This document shows positions 14,201 to 26,200 of a stretch of 64,000 nucleotides of DNA, in pieces. Position 1 is the stretch's first letter. The number at the start of each line of letters is the position of its first letter. Origin of the DNA: Sipunculus nudus (lineage: Eukaryota; Annelida; Sipuncula; Golfingiida; Sipunculidae); the NCBI GenBank assembly GCA_026874595.1, contig CM049309.1, positions 12,262,576 to 12,326,575 of the forward strand, written 5' to 3'. Made by a program: the position numbers and the translations under genes. A model generated the notes under the pieces. That model was given only the letters and a program-made list of their open reading frames with translations. It was not told the DNA's origin and ran no database searches.

Positions 14201-17200
14201 CTGCTGTAGTGAGTACACATACTCCGACACATCATTCACAGTTGGTTCTACAGGACTGCCCATTACCACATCAATGGGAAGTTTCGGATTTCTGCCCAGC
14301 ATTAGCTGGCATGGTGTATGACCAGTGGTTTCATGAACAGAAGAGCGGTCGGCCATCATAAGCAAAGACAAGTGTTCATCCCAGTCCCTTTGATTTTGAT
14401 TTACATATTTTGATAGCATGTCTTCTAAAGTTCTATTAAACCGTTCCACCATGCCATCGGATTGTGGGTGAAGGGCTGTGGTCCGCGTCTTGTCAATATC
14501 AAGAAGCTGACACATCTCCTTAAACAATTTGGCTTCAAAATTCCTACCTTGATCGGAATGTAGCTGTGATGGCAATCCAAACCTCGAAAAGTACTGCTTA
14601 ACCAACACATCAGCGACTGTTGAAGCTTCTTGATTTTTTAAAGGAAATGCTTCAGTCCACTTTGTAAAATAATCAGATACCACAAGGATAAACCTATTTC
14701 CTTGTGCACTTTCAGGGAGGGGTCCTAGGATATCAATGGCGGTTCTTTCCATGGGAGCACCCACATTATATGTCTGCATTGGTGCCTTGCCTGACCGAGT
14801 TGCTTTCTTCCTTTTAGCACAAGTCTCACATTGCCTACACCACTTTTCCACATCTGTTCGCAGACCAACCCAGTGGTATCTGTCTCTGATCTTAGCTAAT
14901 GTTTTATTAACCCCCAGATGACCACCAGTGATTGAATTATGAAGCTGCTTTAAAACAGTAGGCCTTAAATCTATTGGGACCACTAATTTGTATGTGAAGC
15001 TCTCACCAGACACAGACTCCCACTGCCGATATAATACACCATCCCTTATCACAAGCAGCTCCCACTGGGACCAGTATGACTTTAACTTAGGGCCGGCTGA
15101 GGACACCTCTGACCATGCTGGCCTCTCTGTGTTAGCCTCCTTCCAGGCAATCACTTCACACAGCTCACGGTCATTTAACTGGGCATCTCGTAGCTCTATG
15201 TTTGTCCATGTCTGGACCCACGGTTCAACATGACAGTGATCCCTGTTCTGGCTTCTTGTTAAGGCAGCACATTTATTTTCTCTATTATCACTGATCTTAC
15301 ATGTGGTAACTAATTGGCTGAGGGAGCTTTTCATGCATAGCCAGGTCAGTATGAAAAACTGTAGAATATTTGTGAATATTGCATACTTGCAAGTTGATGA
15401 TGTAGGCTTTTGAACAACCCTTGCTTGTCGCACTGGCTCACCATTTCCTTTTTCTTCTTTTGTTTCAGCCCGCTCGCAGTGAACACAAAGATCTGTTGCA
15501 CAGGGTCGGCGCGAAAGAGAATCTGCATTGTTGTGTCTAATTCCAGGTCGATAAGTTACCTCAAAATCATAAGTCCCGAGTATTTCTAACCATCTGGCCA
15601 ACTGACCCTCAGGTTGCTTGAATCTCATTAGCCACTGAAGCGAACTATGATCTGTGCGGATGTGAAATTTGTGCCCGTATAGGTAATGGTGATGGTGACG
15701 CACTGCTTCTACTAAAGCAAGCAGCTCTCTGCGAGTTACACAATAGTTGTGCTCAGCTTTTGTTAAAGTTCTGCTGTAATAAGACACAACACGTTCCTCT
15801 CCATTTTGAATTTGTGATAACACAGCACCTATTCCACATTTGCTTGCATCTGTATCCAGTATGAATTGTTTGCCCAATACTGGATACGCCAGAATTGGCG
15901 CTTTTGTGAGAATTGACTTGAGTTTATCAAAAGCTTCTTGACATTCATTTGACCATTTGTATTTACATCCGCGTTCACTCAACCGATGTAATGGTGCTGC
16001 AATGGTCGCAAAGTTTTGCACAAAACGCCTGTAGTAGGAACATAAGCCCAGGAAACTATGAAGCTGGGTTACGTTTGATGGAACTGGCCAATCTCGGACC
16101 GCGGTTATTTTATTTGGGTCTGTTTCTAGTCCTTCCTCACCAACCACATGGCCCAGAAATGACACCCCCCTTCGAAACAATTTACATTTCTTTGGACTGA
16201 GTTTGAGGCCCGCTACATGTAGTCTTTTGAACACAAGTTCAAGCCTTGCTATTGCATCAGTGAAGGTTTCCGCATGGACTATTATGTCATCCAGGTAAAC
16301 CAAACACACATTCCATGATAAGCCTGCTAAAACCCTTTCCATTAATCGTTCAAAAGTTGCTGGGGCATTGGTCAAGCCGAATGGCATGACAGTAAATTGA
16401 TAGAGCCCCCCATCACCAATAGTAAAAGCTGTTTTCTCACGATCATTCTCGTCCATTTCCACCTGCCAATATCCACTTTGAAGATCCAATGTAGAAAACC
16501 ATTTTGATCCAGAGAGAGCATCTAAAGACATATCTATTCGCGGAAGGGGATAAGCATCTTTCATGGTCACATCATTCAGTCGGCGATAATCAACACAGAA
16601 CCTTACAGATCCATCACGCTTGGTCACCAAAACAATGGGAGAGGCCCACGGACTCCTTGAAGGTTCTACAATTCCCTTTTTCAACATTTTGTCTAGTTCA
16701 TTTGTCGCTTGTTCACGTTTATGTAAAGGCAGGCGTCTTGCTGGTTGTCTAATGGATGGAGCTGAACCTGTGTTGATCTTGTGTTTTGTTAAGTTTGTTT
16801 GACCAAGTTCTTCAGAAGAGGCCGCAAACACATCACGGTATTGAAGGATAAGTTGTGTCACCTTATCTTTCTGATCACTAGATAAGCATTGTCCAGTTTC
16901 GGCTATCAGTTCTTCCAGATGGCCGGGGACAGATGAATGGTTACTTTCAATTTTGGTTGTCTGACTGTCACTTGTATTTGTTAGACTTGTAACTGGTTCA
17001 CAGAAAGCAGCAAAGGTATTAGTATAAATTGTCTTTGGTTCATTGGTCAAATTCATAACCCTCAATGGTATCACTTTATTGCCGGAATCCACAACAGCTT
17101 TAGCAAGAAGCAGGTTACACTTTTCTTGGAATCTGGGACAAGGTTCTATAAACATGTGGTTTGGACCCAGTTAGTCTCTTTACCATCAGTAATTTTCCCA

Positions 17201-20200
17201 GGTAAAATCACCTCACTGTTTGGTGGAATAACAGTAGTTTCCGCGACAGACACTCGACACACTGCAGGAGCATTTGATGCAGTCCGTGATAGAGGTAAAA
17301 TTTCACCATTTACCAATAGCTGATTTTCCCTGACAGAAAGGTCACAAAATGGCTGTGATAGGAAATCCAGACCTAATATCACCTCATTTTGTATATCCGC
17401 CACCCAAAATCTTTGTTTCAGTGTTTGTTTACCCATGGAAAAATTGAAGCAGCCATGACCCAAAAATGGAGAAGTCTGTCCAGTTGCAGAGATAAGGTGA
17501 CTATTCACAGCTGTGAGTTCAGGTCTTGTTTGTTCACTGATGTTTTGATATACATCGGATCTTATTATGCTAATATTGGCACCTGTATCAATCAAGAAAG
17601 AGACCGGAATTTCTTCAATGTTGCCACTGATAAATAGCCCATCACCTATAGAGTCCAGGGTACTGGTTTTAGCATGGGGTGCCGTAGGCCTAAATTTGGG
17701 CAATACAGAATTTATTGCCTCCTGTCCTGCCAAGTTTCGGCCTGTGAACTTGACATTTGGTCGTTTCCCTGCTGCACTTGTCTGTTATCTGTTCTCTGTC
17801 TTTGGTTATGGGGACAATTACGACGAATGTGGCCAACTACACCACATTCCCAACAGGTGACATTCCTATTTGGACTGTCTCTGATTCTCATATTTCTCAG
17901 TTCTTCTTGTAGTACTTGCCTTATGGTGTCTTTAAGATGTGGGGTGTGTGCTGTACTTACTTGAGGATGTGCTGCCCTTATTTGTCTCCCACTTTGACTT
18001 GCTGCTTGCTGGAAAGCCTCCAATTCCATTGCGATTTTTAAAGTTTCCTCAAATGAAGTGGGGCGAGATTGTTTAATTTTCCGGCGTGTATCCCTGTCAG
18101 GTATGGCATCCACAAAATGGTCACATGCCAGCGTGTCCCGAAGTTTCGTCGTAGCATCTGGGTAGGCCATCCTTGTTAGTCTTTTGATATTTTGTGCCAG
18201 CTCCTGTAGGCTTTCGTCCCGTCTCCTGACAAGAGTTTTCAACTGCGCACGGAAGAGTTCAGCCTGCTGATCTACTCCATACCTTGAACGCATGGCTGTC
18301 ACAAGGCAATCATAATTACGCTGTCCAGGCTGATCTAAGTCTGCTAAAACTCCACGAGCTGGACCTGCTAGGCTTGCAGCTAAATGCATAGCTTTTTCTT
18401 CTGTTTTCCAGGCATTTAAGTCTGATATGATACCAAACTGTGTTTCGTAGTCCTCCCATGGGCTACTCCCATCATAAAGGGGTGGTCTTACTGTTGTTTT
18501 AACCATAGGTGTTGTCCGAACTACAACAGGATGTTTTGTATCAGTATCGTCCAGACCTTCTGATTTACTACCACCTTGTTGTTTTTCTAGGTGTAGGAGT
18601 GCATCATGTTTCTCCGACATCTTCCTGGCTACATGATCTACTTTCAGCCACATGTTTTCCAGTTGTTCCCCCACCTTATTACAGAGTCTTTCCACAGTCT
18701 ATCAAACCAGTCCCCTGACACTTGGGGCGATGGTTTCACTTCATTTGTGTCAACAGTCTGCTTAAACACAACTTCTTCATCACTAGACATGTTTTCTGGG
18801 TAATATATCCCACCGCTGCCAATAATGTAACGTGCAACCGAGTTCACAAACAGAAGAAAAGCACTGCTGGTTTTCTACTAGGTCTTTACTGGTCAAAAAT
18901 CAAAGAAACACTCCCGGGTGAGGACCCCACCCCTGCATACATGGATATATCACACATACACGCCCCCTAATCTATCATGTCAGCAACAGGCCTGTTATCC
19001 TCTGGGTGACCCCTATGAGCCTGGGGACACCAGTACACACAAGCTGGTCACTGTCACCTCACAGCAGGGGTTCCCAGCTGCCTGCCGTAATCAATTAAGA
19101 CCACTCAATTATCTACTGGTATACAGATTCCTCACTGCTATAAGATATAAAATCATTACAATAGTATCCCCCGACTTTGTCTGGGGATACAATTAGTTAA
19201 AAATAAATTTGTACTAACATAAATCAACACGTAATTATACTGATATACAGAGATATGTGCATGTATGTATCTCTATGTTTACCTTGTGTCAAGTGCTTAT
19301 ATTTTTACACAGAAAATGAGAGAGATATACGTACATACCTTGACTGAGCCATGTGTTTTGTGTACATCTGTCTCCAAACACTGTAACAATGTTTGTCTCT
19401 GGTCAGACAAAACATCAAGCAAGACACCAGCTGGAAAAAAAAATGAAAAACTATACAGCCACTATACACCAATGATAAACCGGGCTGGCCTGATGCAAAC
19501 AATACTTGACATGGTGTCTAACAGCTTGAATAAAACCTACCCTTTTCATTCAATTTCTTTGAATTTTCAGATTTTTTAAGATTATATCTTTATGTTTACA
19601 TGCTGTGAAAATTAGGCCAACAGTGCGTACAGGGAAACACGTGCCGTGGAAACTTGAAATTAAAACACACGTTGTGGAGTACCCCACATGGCGGAGGCCG
19701 GCATTTGTGAGAATGTTTCTAGTTCAGTATTACCTCTTCTTCGACTGATTTCTTGCAGTCTGCAGTCAGACGAGTGAGGAATGATGGAAAGAAATGTCTC
19801 ATGTTGGTCTCAACAGTTGATCCGTATGCGACTTCCTGGAAAATAAGAGAACAAAGTGAGTGAGTGTACTCGTATAATTCTTGCCATGTATATATATATG
19901 TATATATACTGTGGTTGGCTTCATATTCGCGATGCTGAAATTTCGCGATTTCACCATTTTGAATGATTCACGAGGGTTTCATTTTCGCGATCTCTCCAGA
20001 ACCTATATAAAAACTTTAGTAAAGCCATACCTGTTAGTATTATAAAATAAGAATAAGTCATGAGTTTGTGATATTCTACTCATATAACGATGGTCCCGTA
20101 CACGCAGCACAGGTATAGTTTAGTTCAAATTTAAGGGAACGTTTTCCCTATACCTGCATGTATTTTATTATAAAAGTTCTCACTGTCTAACCTATTCACA

Positions 20201-23200
20201 TACAAGTATTGGTTTTACTAAATAAGGAGGACATACTCTATTGGCCAATTATTCCCGAGGGTTTCATTTTCGCGATTATTTCCCATTCGCGAATATTGCG
20301 AAATTTAAACCCTCGCGAACAAAAAGGCAACCACAGTATATATATTACACATGCATTTATATTGCCATACATATGCATTTAAGATAGAGAAGGCTGATCA
20401 GAGACCATGTCAATACCAAAGGAGAGTGATAACATCATCCCAGGTGAAACTGTTATATTGCCTGAAAAAAATGCCATTTTCTTGTGTGCAAGGGTTTTTA
20501 ATTAATCAGTCAATTTCAGTGGTAATGTTTCAGGGGGAAATGTATTTAAAATGTGAAACTGCTTGAAATTATCTATATAATTATCATATTCATTCTGTAT
20601 ATATTATTATTATCACCTATATTTATGGTATAAGCTTTTAGTTTTGATAAAATAAGGGCCTTAAATAAATGAAGTGAAATTCACTTGAAAGGCTAAAAGT
20701 ATTTTTTGTCCAACAACTTAAGGGCATGAGTTCTTTTTTATCTTAACTTTGTTCTCTCCTCCCAGCAGATTTTGTCAGTAGCTGTCTGGATTGGAAATTA
20801 GCAATTTCTATTTTTGATGTCCAGTTACACAATGGGCCTTGTTAATACACAGGCAGGCAGCCAGAAGGAAGGACAGAACCAAACTTAACAGATTAGTACA
20901 GTAAAAATGAAAGTCAGTGAGCTTAAATAATATAACTTAAATACACAGAACAAATTCAAAGATTCCAAAAACAACAGCATTGGAAAGATCTATTTATACT
21001 TTATTTATTTACCAGTTAATTATTTTATTTACCAGTGCCTCTTGGGTCACCATGACCTATTTCAGGTTTCATAGGAGATTTTCCTGGAAAATCCCTGGAT
21101 GTTGCATAGGGAGATTTTGGGTCTAACAGACACTGTTTGTGCCTATCTGACATTCAGGGTGCTAATTTGACATCTCTTTTCTTTAGATCCAAGATTATAG
21201 GTCACAGTGATCTAATTTACTTACAGTCAGCTGAGCTTACAAAGGGAAAATTTCACAGAAGTGTAGGAGACCTTACCTTCAGCTTAGGGTACACTGCCAA
21301 CAGCTTTTTACGTAGATATGAACTGAGATTTGAGTTGACAGCAAACACCTGGTCCATGACTGGGAAGAATTTTCGGAAATCAATTGCATTATAAGCTGGT
21401 TTGACATCTGGATGGTAGCTGGAAAAGACATTTAATTTTTAGCAGGGATGAAATCAAAAATGATTTTAAAGAACCAATATAAAGAATTCTCACCAGCTCT
21501 AATCACAACCCACTGTATCTGTTATGTTTATTCACATATTCAAATAAATCAAACTACCTAGTATGATATCATTAAACAGTGTATAACTGAATGCAGATTT
21601 TCTTTTTTATAATTACATATAACTTTATGAGGAGATATAATATAATAATATAATATAATATCCCTTTACATGTACCACTAACTGTTAAAGGCAAAATGCA
21701 TATGATTCATGGATTCAAAAAATAATTTACTTTAATGTAAACTAACACTGTCTGTGAAAATGATTCCCATGAAAACATACAAAGAGATGTAACCTGAATT
21801 CATAAACTGCATTACTCTTATTAAATAATGGGTATACTCCCACTATGTTCCTGACTCATCAAACTATTATGACATAAAGTTTAATTTATTGTAGGGATGT
21901 TCAAATCTCCAGCAAAACTGGAATAGGTCACCAACTGGCCTGGTGAAGACTGCACTGAGCTAATGTTCCTACATTTTGTTTAAACACTGATAGCACACTG
22001 GCCTGGCACCCTGCCTTCATAGGTCTGTGTGCAGGCAGGGTTACAGCAAAATGTAACAATATTGGCTATGGGGCTGTCCTCACTGACCAAGTTGGTAGGC
22101 AGTTCCTGTTTTGATGCCAACAGGAACATGACTACAATAAAATGTCTAAATGTCATAATAGGTTGATGAAGTGGGAACATAATATGACCTATTATTTAAT
22201 AAGAGCAAAATTGCATGAGCTATTTCAGTTTTGCCATGGCCATCTATTACTGTGAACTTCAACATTTAATAAAATCCATATGTGACTGGATTAATGTGAT
22301 ATCCTGTATGGAAACTAAATTCGAATGCATGATAACCTATGGCCAGACCATGACATTATCTGTTTTGTGAATATAACTAATATCATAACAATTTTACCTG
22401 AATATTTTCTCTATGTACTCCACCACATAATTTGACATATCTCTGCTGTGTAACAGTGGGAACATCAACTCATACCACACTGAAAATTAAACAAAAAAGA
22501 ACAAAATTAAAATAAAAAATGCACAGTGTTATTAGCTGTATATAATCCTCCTTAAATCTTGTCTCCTCTTCTATTTGATAACTAAACAATATCTGCTACC
22601 AGAATGATGACTTTACATTTTCTTGAAAATGTTAAATCACATTACTGTCTTAAAAACCAATTACAATTTACAAAAATCCAACCCTGCCAGTTTTTTTTTT
22701 TTAAATTATGTTTAAAATCTAGTTTCAGAAGTGTTTAATTATGGGTTTCTTCAAGTCATAAAGTGTGCTTCAGTAAATTGCCTGTTACATAAATGGTATG
22801 TAGCAAATAACACACTGTACATTACATATAGAATGTATCAGGGAGGGTAGTTTTCTTGAAAATAAATCCAAACACCAGTATACAATATATCATCAGCTGA
22901 GAAATTATAAAAGTCACAATATATTGCACTTTGATTGGGGCTGTAGCAATGAAATACATATTCATATGAAGTCAAACATCACACCAATATCTTCAGACAT
23001 AACAGTGTCAATAGCCTGACAACATTTTTTACAGTTATTAAGGCATGTAGGATGAAATTTCTCTAGTCAGACATAAATTGGATGGCATCTGACTGATGAA
23101 CCGTTTCAGAAAATAAATTTAAAGAGAAAAGCTGTACTTATTTTTTCACTGACAAGGAAGAAAACTCGCATAAAACCTAAGCTATAATGTACATTATTCA

Positions 23201-26200
23201 TGTCCTATTATGTATCAGATCATGCGGGAAGCACTGCGATGTGAGTTATATCATGACAAATTGTACCATTACAGCCTCACCTTTGATACCTAGCGACAGA
23301 CTGACGAGGCCACACTGACCGACAGCCCACAGGACTGACAGACACGGAAACAGCTTGTTCCTGCTGCTGTGTATGATGTTATTGTACTGAAATCAAATCA
23401 CACCAATATAAAGCCCACTGCTGCTGAGGATCTTAACTCACAACCAGCCACTGTGTTTATGATTAATGCAATCAAAGACTGAATCCATCATCAGTACTTG
23501 TTTATAATATGTTTACTTTATTTATGCATTTTGAATCAAAATGTAATTCATCGCCTTGGTTGTGGTCACAAAAAAACATTATCCTGGTTTTTTCTCAGCC
23601 AATATGGGTCCAGCCACCACCAAACTCTCACTGTAGACAGTTCACTGTTTTGAGACTACATGTATCCTCAGTGTATCTTTGTTATGTATTTTTGAGCCCC
23701 TATCAATAAGTGACTCAATCATTCCTTGCAAGTATTTTAAAATCAATCATGTGCCATAATCTATTAACATACATTGGCAATGTGTTGCAAAAAAGAATTT
23801 TGACAGCATAAAATATGTTTCTTTTTCTAATTAGCATGTCTGGCAAATGGACCTATCACATTTATTATAAAAGCAAAGTTTATTGTGATATTTTTATTCA
23901 TCCATTCCTGTCCCTCTACTTGTAACGCTGAGATCAAAAGAACTGATACTGGTGGCGACAGCTGCAGGCTGCTGGATGGGTTTGGTACTATGGGAAGGGG
24001 AGGGTTTTATATCATGGTATTGACAGCTAAATTTGGGAAGTGCTGTGACAAAGTGTCGGTCTGATGTGTTCCTGGCAAAATCTGTCCCTTTATTATTAAA
24101 TTCAGATTTAATTGTTTATGGCCACTTGATAAAGTTTATTGTTCGTTTACAGAAATGAATGATACCTTAGACAAATCCCCAGCCACCACATCAGGTTTTT
24201 CCATAGCAAGCAGCTGGATGAAGATTTTGTATCCAAAGCTTGGAATAGCTGTGAGAAACAAAAAGGGCAATGTTATCTGACAACCAGCAAGCTCAAGAAA
24301 TGCTGTGTCCAACAACATCTTTCAGTAACAAATGGTTAAATATACAGTCAATGACAAACATTTCAGATTTTCTTATTGTACAAGGAGACATCATTCATTA
24401 CAAATTAAGAAATAAACTACAAATTGACTTGAAGCAAATAAGACTAACATTACGTGCTGCAAGTCAGAAACAGCCTGCAAGCAAGGTATAGCTATCCTTT
24501 TAATTATAACAAATTGAGTGATTTGAGTCTGTGACATTTTTTTATTGCAACTGAACTTGTAACCTAATGGTGTTTTAGGTAAAAAATAATTCAAATATAG
24601 GTACCATGCAGCAAACCATGTTCTCTGTGTCATTTTCATTAGTGGATAGCTCATTGGTCAGCACAGAACACTGAGCGATCGAATTACACCTTTCTGTGAT
24701 ATATCAACTTCAAATTTTTAGTATTTTATCATTTATTGTGTGCATTTATGCCTTTATTTGAATACTGAAAACCTTGTTCTGTATTTGAGCTTAGTTAAAT
24801 GATCCTAGGTAAGTGCCACAAGTGAATGTACAGCTCATTGTCATATCAATAATATCCTATTACCTTTATTCAAGTCACCAATCATGGACTGCATGCAGTG
24901 CTCTAGGAACAGTTCCAGGCTCTCCTGTGGACAGTCACTGAGTGTGCTGACAAGTAATTTACGAACAGGCTCCAAGAGCTCACTGGTGGGATAACCTTGA
25001 AGAGTGATACAATGTAACAAAGCAGTTCACAACCAAAATACATACAGTTTTGTAGTTTAAATATTCATGGAATTCATAAACTATCAGTAGTACTGTTAAA
25101 ATAAGTGACATTAACTGAACAGTCACAGTCTTTTACAGTCACAAGGAAAAAGTTAGGAGCAAAGGGGTCCACAAATAGGGACAACACAAAAAAGTAGAAT
25201 TATGTTTTTCAGTAATGGGATCAATGACTGATCAAAAAGGATGATCGACTAGTTGTCACAATCAAGCAAACAATCTGGAGATGGATCTTGCAGTGCCATG
25301 AACAACTGCAGTGTTTTGCACAAAACTTAGGCTTTGTGATGAAGGAAGGTACACTTTGATATAATTTATGCTGGCCAAGGTTATAGCCACACCTGTGGGC
25401 ACAAGCCGGGATGGGCTTCTGCCAGCCGGCACAAAGCTGACATTTGCAACACACTGACTGGCATAAAAAGATCTTAAAGATCATCAAAAGACCAACTACC
25501 AGCATTGAAACTTTGGTTATTTTTTAATCCAAACAGCAGTAAATTTGTACCTCATAAGTATGTTTATTAAAATCAACAGAGAGCCAAAATACATTTAATC
25601 ATTAAAAAATAGTATAATACATAGAACAATGCAAAGATAAAGCTTACATATTCCGAAACTGAGTGGCCCCTGGACCCCCTGCCATGACCACCTCCGCTTG
25701 CTTCCCAATATCTATATATTTAACTGGCACTCAAATTTGTCTAGCTATAATACTGATGCTGGCAGACTTTAAAATATTCTGTTTACTAATAAATTCATAC
25801 CTAAGTTTACTAAATTACACACATGGGCCAATATATCATTTAAGGTCTTGATCTTTTCAGAAATTTCCTAGTCCTAGAGTTAAACCCGTTTTTACTGGTG
25901 ATCAATCACAAAATTACTGATTCCCAGCACTACTCAAAAGGGACTAATTGTTGATCATCCTTTGCACACATTCTGTTGATGATTGATTTTGATCATGGAA
26001 GTGACTTGCATCACTACATTTTTGTCACACCTGCTACCTGCAGTTCAGTGCACTCTTTCAATCAGTATTAAGTATTGCAGGCAATCTTTATACATTTTCT
26101 TGGAATTAGACAATCTCCTATAAAGATAGAAAAAACATGTGGATTCAGATAAAACCCTACATCTGGTAAATTACACAAGGCCTAAAAAGAGGTATGATTC

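Larger units (their letters stand above)
13177..19160 (-). mobile_element. Nearly intact Ty3-type LTR retrotransposon
   Basis: A 5984-bp element on the minus strand has two 335-bp LTRs, a primer-binding site, gag, protease, a full-length pol and a polypurine tract. The 4-bp duplication ATAG flanks it (13173-13176 and 19161-19164). Gene order protease, RT, RNase H, integrase puts it in the Ty3/gypsy (Metaviridae-type) group. I see no env-like frame and no chromodomain. It sits in TMEM214 intron 10 in the same direction as the gene, inside a family B Helentron-like element. LTRs differ at one site by eye, so the insertion is recent. Confidence 0.95.
12248..19194 (+). mobile_element. Helentron-like element, family B, split by a Ty3-type insertion
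   Basis: The 5' end reads AACTAGA (12248-12254), then hairpin GGCACC-GCA-GGTGCC (12263-12277), then GTATCCCCAGACAA (12281-12294). The 3' end has the exact reverse complement TTGTCTGGGGATAC (19177-19190), which also pairs with GTATCCCC (19164-19171) as a terminal hairpin and is followed by AATT. Without the retrotransposon the element is about 960 bp. Its sequence differs from family A, but the plan is the same, down to AACATAGTATCC just before the 3' hairpin. It lies in TMEM214 intron 10. Confidence 0.7.
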
